Below, piece after piece: positions 1-8,862 of a DNA stretch of 50,062 nucleotides; position 1 is the first letter of the stretch, and the number at the start of each line of letters is the position of its first letter. The DNA is taken from positions 1 to 50,062 of the forward strand of contig JBFMBH010000013.1 of the NCBI GenBank assembly GCA_040755095.1. Reading direction: 5' to 3'. A program made the translations under genes and the position numbers. Below the pieces are notes generated by a model. That model had not been told where the DNA came from and made no database searches. It was given only the letters and a program-made list of their open reading frames with translations. The stretch is from Thermodesulfobacteriota bacterium. GTDB lineage: Bacteria; Desulfobacterota; Desulfobulbia; Desulfobulbales; JBFMBH01.

Positions 1-34
1 GCGCACGGCGTGGGCGTTTGCGGCCTAGTGGGCG

Positions 35-3000
35 GTGCCCTTCGGCGGGGCGCGCACCGCCGTGGTGGTGGGGGTGAGCGGCGCTGGCGACCTGGCCCAG
101 CTCTACGGCTTCCGCACCATGCTGCCGCTCTTCTTTGGCGAGGCGGCGGACCGCATCGCCGCCCACTTCGGTGACACCCTCCCGGAGTGGACCGAGGATT
201 CCTTCCCCGGCATCCTCATGAATGTCGCCGCCGGCCGCATCGCCAACCGCTTCGATCTCGGCGGCATGAACGCCCTGGTGGATGCCGCCTGCGCCTCTTC
301 TTTGGCTGCCCTCTACCTGGGGGTGAAGGAGCTTGCCAGCGGCGCCAGCGACATGGTGGTGGTGGGCGGGGCCGACTCCATGCAGAGCCCCTTCACCTAC
401 ATGTGCTTTGCCCAGACCCATGCCCTCTCCCCCCGGGGCCGCACCACCCCCTTCGATGCCGGCGCGGACGGCATCGTCATCGGCGAGGCGGTGGCCTTCT
501 GCGTGCTCAAGAGGCTGGCCGACGCCGAGCGGGACGGGGATCGCATCTACGCGGTGGTCAAGGGCATGGGCGCCTCCAGCGACGGCCGGGACCGCAGCCT
601 GACCGCGCCCGGCGTCGCCGGCCAGGAGCGGGCCCTGGCCCGGGCCTATCGCCAGGCCGGGGTGTCGCCCGCCGCGGTGGGGCTGGTGGAGGCCCATGCC
701 ACCAGCACGGTGGAAGGGGATCGGGTGGAGGTGGAGTCCCTGACCCGGTTCTTCACCGCCGCCGGTGCAGCGCCGGCCAGCTGCGCCCTGGGCTCGGTCA
801 AGTCCATGATCGGCCACACCAAGTCGGCAGCCGGGCTGTCCAGCCTCATCAAGGCCGCCCTCGCCGTCTTCCACGGCGTCCTGCCACCCACCCTGGGGGT
901 GGAGACCCCCAACCAGGGCCTGGCCAGCCCCACCTCGCCTTTCTTCCTGCCCCAGGAGGCGCGGCCCTGGCTGCCCCGGCGGCCAGGCCCCCCCCGGCTG
1001 GCCGGGGTTTCTGCCTTCGGCTTCGGCGGCACCAACTTCCACACGGTGCTGGCCGAGCACCAGGGCCGCTTCCAGGAGGCCGAGGTGCCGGCCCCCTGGC
1101 AGCGCTGGCCCACGGAGCTTTTCGTCTGGCGGGCCGCCTCCCGGCAGGCCCTGGCCGCCGAGGTCGCCGCCGCGGCCGCCCGGCTGGCCGGGGTCGCCGG
1201 CGTGGACCTCTTCGCCCTGGCCTGGCAGACCCGGACCCGGGAGGTGCGGCTGCGGCCGCGGCTGCCGGCCGGCTCCCCGGTCCTGGCCGTGGTGGCGGAG
1301 GACGTGGCGGATCTTGCCGCCAAGCTGGCGGTGGCCGGAAGCTTTCTGGCCGGCGCCGAGGAAAGCCTGCGGGATCCCCGGGGCATCTATTGCACCAGGC
1401 AGCCCCTGGCCGCCGGGGGCAGCATCGCCTTCCTGTTTCCGGGCCAGGGCTCCCAGTACCCCGGCATGCTGGCCGACCTGGCGGTGCAGCTTTCGCCGGT
1501 CCGGGAGCGCTTTGCGGCCAGCGATGCCCTTCTCCTGGAGCGGCTGGGCGCTCGCCTGAGCGACTTCATCTTCCCGCCCCCGGCCTACAGCGAGGAGGGG
1601 CGCCGGGCCCAGGCGAAGCTGCTCGCCCGCACCGACATCGCCCAGCCGGCCATGGGCACCGCTGACCTGGCCTTGTGCGACCTCCTGGCCGGCCTCGGCA
1701 TCACGCCCGCCATGACCGCCGGCCACAGCTACGGCGAGTATGTGGCCCTGGCCGCGGCCGGCGCCATCGACCCCGGCGACCTCATCCTCCTCTCCGAGGC
1801 CCGGGGCCGCTTCATCCGCCAGGGTGCAGGCGAGGAGCCGGGCACCATGGCGGCAGTGGAGGCGGAGGCGACCCGGGTGGCGGCGCTTCTCGATGGCCTG
1901 GCCCAGGTCTGGGTGGCGAATCGCAACTCCCCCCGGCAGACCGTGATCTCAGGGGCCCGGGAGGCGGTGGCGCTGGCCGCCGCCCGTCTGGAGGCGGCGG
2001 GCATCAAGGCCCGGCCCATCCCGGTGGCGGCCGCCTTCCATTCCCCGGTCATGGCGCCGGCCGGGACCAGGCTGGCGGATTATCTGGCCACCGTGCCCCT
2101 GGCGGCGCCCCGGGTGCCGGTGTACTCCAACACCACCGGCTGTCCCTATCCCGAGGAGCCGGCGGCGATCCGCACCCTGCTCGGGCGGCATCTTCTGGAG
2201 GGCATCGACTTCATCGGCGAGATCCTGGCCATGCACGAGGCCGGGGCCCGGATCTTCATCGAGGTCGGACCGGGCCGGGTGCTCACCGGCCTGGCCGAGC
2301 AGATCCTGGCCGGCCGGCCGCACCTGGCCGTGGCCAGCTGCCTGCGGGACCGGTCCGGACTGACCGGACTGCAGCATCTGGCCGCCGAGCTCCTCGCCCA
2401 GGGGGTGCCGGTGGACTGGGCCGGCCTCGATCAGGGACGGCTGCCCCCGGAGCGGCCGCCGGAGCCGGCCGCTGTTGCCAGCGAGCGCCCGGCCTGCCAT
2501 GGCCTCTGGCTGGTGAGCGGCGCCGGGGTGCGGCCGGCTCCCGCCTCCCCATGGGGCTCGGCACCGGTGCGGGCCATCACCCCCTATCCGGTGGGATCGG
2601 CGGCCACGGCTGCGCCCGCCGGCGGGCCGCCGGCGGGCGCAGCGGGGCTGCTCGTGCGGCACCATGAGCTGATGGCGGCCCTGGCCCAGGGCCAAGAGGA
2701 GCTGATGCTCCGCTACCTCGGCCCGCCGGCCGGGGCCCGCCAGGATGCGGCGCCGCGGCTGGTCCGGCATCATCGGCTCATGGAGCATTTGGCCGGCGGC
2801 CAAGGGGCCCTGATGCGCCGTTTTCTTCAGGGGCAGGACCCGGCGGTGCCCGAGGAGGAGGCCGCCACCGAGCCGGCAGCCGTGCCGGCGGTGCCCCGCT
2901 GTGTGCCCAAAATCCTGCCGGCACCGGCGGTCTGGCCCAAGGCCCCTTTGCCGGCCGGCCGGGTGGTGCTGATCACCGACGACGGCCGGGGGGTGGCGGC

Positions 3001-5431
3001 CGGCCTGGCGGCGACTCTGGCCGAGCAGGGCCTGCCCCCCGTTCTTCTTCAGGTCAGCGATCAGGGGCTGGCCCGGGCCGACCGGGAAGGGGCGGCTGCC
3101 GCGGCTCTCACCCCGGAAGCCGTGGCCGCCCTGATCGCCGGCATCGCGGCGGAGCTGGGGCTGGTGGGGGCGGTGGTGCATCTGGCACCCCTGGCGGCGG
3201 CCGAGCCCTTGCCGGCCCTGGATCTGGCGGCCTGGCGCCGGCTGGTCGGCCGGGAGACCGTATCCCTGTTCCTGCTGCTCCAGGCCTGCCAGGAGGGGCT
3301 GAGCGCTCCCGGCGCCCTTGGCCGTCCCACGGTGCTGGCCGCCACCGGGCTGGGCGGCGCCTTTGGTCTGGACGGCAGCCTGGCGTCCGAAGCGGCGCGG
3401 CCCAGTCATGGCGGGGTGGCGGGTCTGGTCAAGACCGTGGCCCTGGAGTGGCCGCAGGCTCGGGTCAAGGTGGTGGATCTCGATCCCGCCGGCAGCGTCC
3501 CCGAGCTGACGGCAGTGCTGCGCACCGAGCTGGCGGCCGATGACGGCCTGGTGGAGGTGGGCTGGCGGGCCGGGGTGCGCTGCACGGTGGGGCTGGTCGA
3601 GACCCCGGACCTGGCCGGCCGGCCGGCGGCCTGGGAGCCGGATGCCTCGTCGGTGCTGCTCGTCACCGGCGGCGGCCGGGGAATCGCCGCCCGAGCGGCC
3701 CGGGAGCTGGCGGCCCGCTTCCGGCCCACCCTGGTGCTGGTGGGCCGCACCCCGTTGGCCGCTGGTCCCGAGGAGACGGCTTGCGCCGGCCTGGCTGAGC
3801 CGGCGGCGCTGCGCCAGGCCCTGACCGCCCGCTTGGCGGCCCAGGGGCAGGCCGTGACCCCGGCCCAGGTGGAGCGGGCGGCCCGGGAGGTGCTGGCCCG
3901 CCGGGAGATCCGGGCCAACCTCGCCAGGCTGCAGGAGCTGGGCAGCCAGGCTGTCTACCGGGAGGCGGATGTCCGTAACGAGGCCGCCCTCGGCCAGCTC
4001 TTGGCCGGCATCTACCGGGATTTCGGCCGCCTGGACGGTGTCATCCATGCGGCCGGCGTCATCGAGGATGCCGTGCTGGCCAACAAATCCCTGGCGTCCT
4101 TTGAGCGGGTCTTTGGCACCAAGGTGGAGAGCGCCTTTCTCCTGGCCCGGCTGCTGCGCCTGCCGGACCTCAAGCTGCTGGCCTTCTTCTCCTCGGTGGC
4201 GGGCCGCTTCGGCAATGCCGGCCAGGCGGACTACACCGCGGCCAACGATCTTGTCAACAAGCTGGCCCTGTACCTGGATGCCCGGATGCCGGGCCGGGTG
4301 GCCGCTCTCAACTGGGGACCCTGGGCCGGCGGCGGCATGGCCTCCCCGGCGGTGCAGGCAGCCTTTGCCCGCCGCGGCGTCGGCCTCATCGATCCGGCTG
4401 CCGGTGCCGCTGCCTGCCGGCAGGAGCTGGTGCAGGGCGCCAAGGGCGAGGTGGAGGTGGTGCTGGGGGCCGGGCCCTGGCAGGACCTGGGCCCACTGGC
4501 CGCGGACCTGGGTCGCCTGCCGCTCCTGGCCGATGCCCGCCTCGAGGCTGCCGGCCAGGCCTTCCGCCGCACCCTTTCTCCGGCCCACGACCTCTTTCTC
4601 GACCACCACCGCCTGGACGGCCGGCCGGTGCTGCCGGCGGCCTTTGCTGTCGAGCTCATGGCCGAGGCGGCCGCGGCCGGCCGGCCGGACTGGGTGCTTC
4701 AAGCCGTGGAGGAGGTGCGGGTCCTGAAGGGCATCGTGCTGGATGGCGAGGAGCGGGAGATCCGGATCGCGGTGGCGCCGGCTGCCGGCGGCAAGGAGGG
4801 CGAGATGCTGCGGCTGGCCGCCAGCATCGCCGATGACCCGCCGCCGGCGCCGCCCCTCTACACCGCCACCGTGGTGCTGGGGCGCCGGCCGGCCCCGGCT
4901 CCGGCCTGGCCGGCCCTGCCCGCCCCAGGCAGTCTGCCCCCTTTCCCCCTCACCGTGGCCGAGGCGTACCAGGAGCGTCTCTTCCACGGCCCGCTCCTGC
5001 AGGGGCTGACCGCTGTCGACGGCGTCTCGGAGACGGCCATGCTGGCCAGGCTTTTCAGCTCGCCCCCCCGGGACTGCCTGGCCACCAGGCCTGCGGCCTC
5101 CTGGCTCATCGATCCGGTGGTCATGGACATCGGCCTGCAGATGGCCCTGCTCTGGGCCCGCCAGCACCTGGACTGTACGGTGCTGCCGTCCCGGTTCGCG
5201 GCCCTGCGGGTCTATGCCCCGTTTCCGGCGGACAGGGCCATCTCCTGCCATCTGGAGGTGCAAGACGTCCTGGACCGCCAGTCGGTGCGCTACACCATGC
5301 GGTTCGCCGACGATTGCGGCCGGCCCCTGGGGCTGATCGACTCCGTGGAGGCCACCGGCAGCCCGGCCCTCAACCGGCTGGCCGGGCACGTCGCGTACAC
5401 CGGCCTGGGCAGAGGGAGGGTGCAGCCATGA
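35..5431 (+). CDS. Type I polyketide/long-chain lipid synthase, KS(truncated)-AT-KR-DH
   Basis: Multidomain iterative synthase subunit of the PUFA-synthase/heterocyst-glycolipid (HglE) style. The ketosynthase has Cys86 (DAACASS), His221 (EAHATST) and His261 (KSMIGH), but about 130 N-terminal residues of the fold are missing compared with the KS of the next gene. The acyltransferase lies at about 460-780 with Ser565 in GHSYG. Two similar helical segments follow near residues 870 and 908. The ketoreductase (about 1200-1470) has TGGGRGIA and a YTAAN active-site motif. The dehydratase has HxxxGxxxxP at 1525-1534 and a later DxxxQ. I see no carrier protein, so the ACP must come from the next genes. 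The GTG at 35 has no clear ribosome site; an in-frame TAG at 26-28 blocks extension. It ends in an ATGA overlap with the next gene. Start and completeness are uncertain. Confidence 0.85.
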   Translation: MPFGGARTAVVVGVSGAGDLAQLYGFRTMLPLFFGEAADRIAAHFGDTLPEWTEDSFPGILMNVAAGRIANRFDLGGMNALVDAACASSLAALYLGVKELASGASDMVVVGGADSMQSPFTYMCFAQTHALSPRGRTTPFDAGADGIVIGEAVAFCVLKRLADAERDGDRIYAVVKGMGASSDGRDRSLTAPGVAGQERALARAYRQAGVSPAAVGLVEAHATSTVEGDRVEVESLTRFFTAAGAAPASCALGSVKSMIGHTKSAAGLSSLIKAALAVFHGVLPPTLGVETPNQGLASPTSPFFLPQEARPWLPRRPGPPRLAGVSAFGFGGTNFHTVLAEHQGRFQEAEVPAPWQRWPTELFVWRAASRQALAAEVAAAAARLAGVAGVDLFALAWQTRTREVRLRPRLPAGSPVLAVVAEDVADLAAKLAVAGSFLAGAEESLRDPRGIYCTRQPLAAGGSIAFLFPGQGSQYPGMLADLAVQLSPVRERFAASDALLLERLGARLSDFIFPPPAYSEEGRRAQAKLLARTDIAQPAMGTADLALCDLLAGLGITPAMTAGHSYGEYVALAAAGAIDPGDLILLSEARGRFIRQGAGEEPGTMAAVEAEATRVAALLDGLAQVWVANRNSPRQTVISGAREAVALAAARLEAAGIKARPIPVAAAFHSPVMAPAGTRLADYLATVPLAAPRVPVYSNTTGCPYPEEPAAIRTLLGRHLLEGIDFIGEILAMHEAGARIFIEVGPGRVLTGLAEQILAGRPHLAVASCLRDRSGLTGLQHLAAELLAQGVPVDWAGLDQGRLPPERPPEPAAVASERPACHGLWLVSGAGVRPAPASPWGSAPVRAITPYPVGSAATAAPAGGPPAGAAGLLVRHHELMAALAQGQEELMLRYLGPPAGARQDAAPRLVRHHRLMEHLAGGQGALMRRFLQGQDPAVPEEEAATEPAAVPAVPRCVPKILPAPAVWPKAPLPAGRVVLITDDGRGVAAGLAATLAEQGLPPVLLQVSDQGLARADREGAAAAALTPEAVAALIAGIAAELGLVGAVVHLAPLAAAEPLPALDLAAWRRLVGRETVSLFLLLQACQEGLSAPGALGRPTVLAATGLGGAFGLDGSLASEAARPSHGGVAGLVKTVALEWPQARVKVVDLDPAGSVPELTAVLRTELAADDGLVEVGWRAGVRCTVGLVETPDLAGRPAAWEPDASSVLLVTGGGRGIAARAARELAARFRPTLVLVGRTPLAAGPEETACAGLAEPAALRQALTARLAAQGQAVTPAQVERAAREVLARREIRANLARLQELGSQAVYREADVRNEAALGQLLAGIYRDFGRLDGVIHAAGVIEDAVLANKSLASFERVFGTKVESAFLLARLLRLPDLKLLAFFSSVAGRFGNAGQADYTAANDLVNKLALYLDARMPGRVAALNWGPWAGGGMASPAVQAAFARRGVGLIDPAAGAAACRQELVQGAKGEVEVVLGAGPWQDLGPLAADLGRLPLLADARLEAAGQAFRRTLSPAHDLFLDHHRLDGRPVLPAAFAVELMAEAAAAGRPDWVLQAVEEVRVLKGIVLDGEEREIRIAVAPAAGGKEGEMLRLAASIADDPPPAPPLYTATVVLGRRPAPAPAWPALPAPGSLPPFPLTVAEAYQERLFHGPLLQGLTAVDGVSETAMLARLFSSPPRDCLATRPAASWLIDPVVMDIGLQMALLWARQHLDCTVLPSRFAALRVYAPFPADRAISCHLEVQDVLDRQSVRYTMRFADDCGRPLGLIDSVEATGSPALNRLAGHVAYTGLGRGRVQP

Positions 5432-8400
5432 GCAGCCAGCCGTCCGCCGCGTTGCAGCCCCGGCGGGACGTGGCCATCGTCGGCATGGCCGGCCTCTTTC
5501 CCCAGGCTCCGGACCTCAAAGCCTTCTGGCACAACATCGTCGCCGGCCGGGACTGCATCACCGATCCGTTGCCGAGCTCGCTGGTGGCCCAGGTCTATGA
5601 CCCGGACAGCCGGGAGTCCAACCGCATTGCCTGCCGGCGGGGCGGCTATCTGCACGAGCTGCCCCCCTTCGTGCCTGCCCGCTACGGGGTGATGCCCCGG
5701 GCGGTGGACGGCGCCGAGCCGGAGCATTTCGTGGCCCTGGTGGTGGCCCACGCGGCCCTGGCCGACGCCGGCCTTCTGGACCGGCCCTTCAACCGGGCCG
5801 CCACCGAGGTGATCCTGGGCCGGGGCACCTTTGTCAACCGGGGCTTCATGTCCGCCATGCAGCATGCCCTGGTGGTGGACCAGACCGAGGACCTCTTGCG
5901 GGATCTTGATCCGGACCTGGCGCCGGAGACCCTGGCCCGGATCCGGGCCGCCCTCCTGGCCCAGCTGCCGCCCTTTTCACCGGAGACCGCACCAGGCCTG
6001 TGCCACAACGTCATGGCCGGCCTCATCGCCAACCGGCTCGACCTCCAGGGCCGGACCCTGGTGGTGGACGCCGCCTGCGCCTCCGCTCTCCTGGCCCTGG
6101 AGATCGCTCGGGACGATTTGGCTCTCGGCAAGTGCGAGGTGGCCCTGGTGGGCGGCGTCCAGATCTCCACTCCGGCGCCCATCCACATGCTCTTCACCCA
6201 GCTGGGCGCCCTGTCCCGGAGCGAGCACCTCAAGCCCTTCGACCGGCGGGCCGACGGCACCATGCTGGGCGAGGGAGCCGGGATGCTGGTGCTGACCCGC
6301 CTGGAGGACGCCCTGGCGCAGGGCCTGCGGGTCTACGCCGTGGTGAAAGGGGTGGGCTCGGCCAGTGACGGCAAGGGGGCCGGCCTCTTGGCCCCCCGAT
6401 TGGAGGGGGAGGAGCTGGCCTTGCGCCGGGCCTACCAGGACGGCGGCGTCGACCCGGCGACCGTGGGGCTCATCGAGGCCCATGGCACCGGCATCCCTCT
6501 GGGGGACCGCACCGAGGTCATGGCCCTGCGCCAAGTCCTGGGACCGCGCCGGGGCGAGCTGCCCTCCGTGGCCCTTGGCACGGTCAAGTCCATGATCGGC
6601 CATCTCATCCCGGCGGCCGGGGCCGCCGGCATGATCAAGGCCGCGCTGGCCATCTACCACAAGGTGCTGCCGCCCACCATTGCCTGCGACGAGGAGAATC
6701 CGGAGCTGGAGCTGGAGAAAACCGGGCTCTACCTCAACCGCCGGGCCAGGCCCTGGATCCATGGCGCTGCCGCCACCCCCCGCCGGGCCGGGGTGAATGC
6801 CTTCGGCTTTGGTGGCATCAACGCCCACGTCATCCTGGAGGAGGGACCGGCGGCGGCGGACGGCGCCTGGCGGCACGGCGACTGGGAGAGCGAGGTCCTG
6901 GTGGTGTCGGCCGCCTCCCGGCTGGACCTCGCCCAGCGCTGCCAGGATCTGGCCCAGGCCTGGCACGAGGAGCCGGCGGTGCCGCTGGCCCGCCGCGCCG
7001 CCGGTCTGGCCGCCGGCCCCGGGCCGGCCGGCTGCCGTCTCGCCCTGGTGGCCGGCACCGTGGAGGAGGCGGCCAGGAAGCTTGCCCGCAGCGCCCAGAA
7101 GCTCCAAGAGGAAGGTCGCACCCAGATCCAGGACAAGAGCGGCATCTTCTACTTCGACCAGCCCCTGGCCCAAGAGGGCGGGCTCGCCTTCCTGTTCCCC
7201 GGGGAGGGATCCCAGTACCTGGACATGCTGGCCGATCTGTGCCTGCACTTCCCCGGGGTGCGGGCCTGCTTCGATCTCCTGGACCGGGCCTACGCCGATC
7301 ATCCCCGGGGGCTTCTTCCCAGCCAGTTCATCTTCCCGCCGCCGGGCAGCGACCGGGCCCAGGCCGAGGAGCTGCTTCTGGCCATGGACGGGGCGGTGGA
7401 TGCGGTCTCCACCGCCAATCGGGCCCTGGCCGGCCTGTTTGCCGAGCTGGGCATCGCGGCCCAGGCGATGGCCGGCCACAGCTCCGGCGAGCTGGCGGCC
7501 CTGGAGGCGGCCGGCGCGGTGCCGCTTGCCGGCGAGGAGGATGTGATCGGCTATATCCGCACCGGCAACGCCATCATCGAGCGGCTGGAAAGGGCGGCCA
7601 CGGTGGCTGCCGGCCGGCTGCTGGCCGTGGGCGGGGTGGAGCGGGCTGCGGTGGACCAAGTCCTGGCGGCGAGCCCCGGCTTTCTGGTCCGGGCCATGGA
7701 CAACTGCCCCCACCAGTCGGTGCTGTGCGGCGACGAGGCCGTGCTGGCCGCCGCGGCCCGGACGCTCCGGGACAAAGGAGCGGTCTGCCAGCCGCTGCCC
7801 TTCCACCGGCCCTACCACACCGAGCGCTTCCTGCCGGCCCTGGCGCTCCTGGCCGAGCTTTATGACGAGGCCCGCTTCCAGGCCCCCCGGGTGCGCCTCT
7901 ACTCGGCCATGACCGCCGCCCCCTACCCCGAGGATGCGCAAGGGGTGCGGGATACTGCCCTGGCCCAGTGGGCGCAGCCGGTCCGGTTCCGGGAGACGGT
8001 GGAGCGGATGCATGACGACGGCATCCGGCTGTTCGTGGAGATCGGCCCCCGGGCCAACCTGACCAGCTTTGTCCGGGACACCTTGAAGGGCCGGCGGTTC
8101 GCAGCCGTGGCCGCCAATGTCCACCACCGGGGCGGCATTGCCCAGCTCGGCCATGCCCTGGCCCTTCTGGCGGCCCACGGCGTGGCCATGGACCTCGCTC
8201 CCCTTTTTCGCCGGCGGGTGGAGAAGGAGATCTTGGCGATGCCCGCCGGCGGGCTTGAGATCCGGCGGGAGCTGCCGATCCTGCGGTTGTCTGGCGTCAG
8301 CCTGGCCGGGGCGCGGCCAGACCAGGGGAGCCCAACGACAGGGGAGAAGGCTATGCCGCCGACCAGTGACGAGCGTCCGGCCCGGCCCGGGCTGCCGCCC

Positions 8401-8862
8401 GGGGCCGACCAGGTGATGGACGCCTACCTGGCCTCCGTGGAGGCCATCCTGACGACCCAGTTCCAGGTGATGACCGCCTATCTGGCCGGCGGCCCGCTGC
8501 CGGCCGAGGCGGTGGCGCCACCGGTCCCGCTGCCGCCACGGCCGGCGCCGGCACCCACCCCGGACCCGGCGGCAGAGCGACCAGAGCCAAGGCCGGTGCC
8601 GGCCGTGCCGGCTGGCATCGAGGCCATGCTTTTCGCCCTGGTCAGCGACAAGACCGGCTATCCCCAGGAGATCCTGGGCCGGGATCAGGCCCTGGAGGCG
8701 GATCTGGGCATCGACTCCATCAAGCGGGTGGAGATCCTGGCCGCCCTGGCCCGGCAGCTGGGCGGGCTCGACGAGGAGAAGACCGCCGCCCTGACCCGGC
8801 TGCGCACCCTGGGAGAGATCATCGATCTGTTGGCCGATGGGGCCAAAGGGGAGCGGTCGTGA
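5428..8862 (+). CDS. Polyketide/long-chain lipid synthase, KS-AT-ACP
   Basis: Second synthase subunit, 1144 residues. A complete ketosynthase begins at about residue 14 (VAIVGMAGLFP), with Cys217, His352 (EAHGTG) and His392 (KSMIGH). An acyltransferase follows at about 585-930 with Ser685 in GHSSG and a PFHRPYH histidine motif. A proline-rich linker leads to one acyl carrier domain whose attachment serine (about residue 1097) sits in LGIDSIKRVEIL, the form typical of PUFA-synthase carrier domains. PUFA synthases usually carry several tandem ACPs; here there is only one. The ATG at 5428 overlaps the previous stop (ATGA) and the stop overlaps the next start (GTGA), so all three synthase genes look translationally coupled. 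A longer open frame reaches 5314, but its extra N-terminus is low-complexity and overlaps the upstream DH region. Confidence 0.9.
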   Translation: MSSQPSAALQPRRDVAIVGMAGLFPQAPDLKAFWHNIVAGRDCITDPLPSSLVAQVYDPDSRESNRIACRRGGYLHELPPFVPARYGVMPRAVDGAEPEHFVALVVAHAALADAGLLDRPFNRAATEVILGRGTFVNRGFMSAMQHALVVDQTEDLLRDLDPDLAPETLARIRAALLAQLPPFSPETAPGLCHNVMAGLIANRLDLQGRTLVVDAACASALLALEIARDDLALGKCEVALVGGVQISTPAPIHMLFTQLGALSRSEHLKPFDRRADGTMLGEGAGMLVLTRLEDALAQGLRVYAVVKGVGSASDGKGAGLLAPRLEGEELALRRAYQDGGVDPATVGLIEAHGTGIPLGDRTEVMALRQVLGPRRGELPSVALGTVKSMIGHLIPAAGAAGMIKAALAIYHKVLPPTIACDEENPELELEKTGLYLNRRARPWIHGAAATPRRAGVNAFGFGGINAHVILEEGPAAADGAWRHGDWESEVLVVSAASRLDLAQRCQDLAQAWHEEPAVPLARRAAGLAAGPGPAGCRLALVAGTVEEAARKLARSAQKLQEEGRTQIQDKSGIFYFDQPLAQEGGLAFLFPGEGSQYLDMLADLCLHFPGVRACFDLLDRAYADHPRGLLPSQFIFPPPGSDRAQAEELLLAMDGAVDAVSTANRALAGLFAELGIAAQAMAGHSSGELAALEAAGAVPLAGEEDVIGYIRTGNAIIERLERAATVAAGRLLAVGGVERAAVDQVLAASPGFLVRAMDNCPHQSVLCGDEAVLAAAARTLRDKGAVCQPLPFHRPYHTERFLPALALLAELYDEARFQAPRVRLYSAMTAAPYPEDAQGVRDTALAQWAQPVRFRETVERMHDDGIRLFVEIGPRANLTSFVRDTLKGRRFAAVAANVHHRGGIAQLGHALALLAAHGVAMDLAPLFRRRVEKEILAMPAGGLEIRRELPILRLSGVSLAGARPDQGSPTTGEKAMPPTSDERPARPGLPPGADQVMDAYLASVEAILTTQFQVMTAYLAGGPLPAEAVAPPVPLPPRPAPAPTPDPAAERPEPRPVPAVPAGIEAMLFALVSDKTGYPQEILGRDQALEADLGIDSIKRVEILAALARQLGGLDEEKTAALTRLRTLGEIIDLLADGAKGERS

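Noticed and set aside
1949-5389. A 1146-residue open frame on the minus strand
   Set aside because: It is antisense to the first synthase gene, has no recognisable domain and a biased composition of the kind GC-rich coding strands produce.
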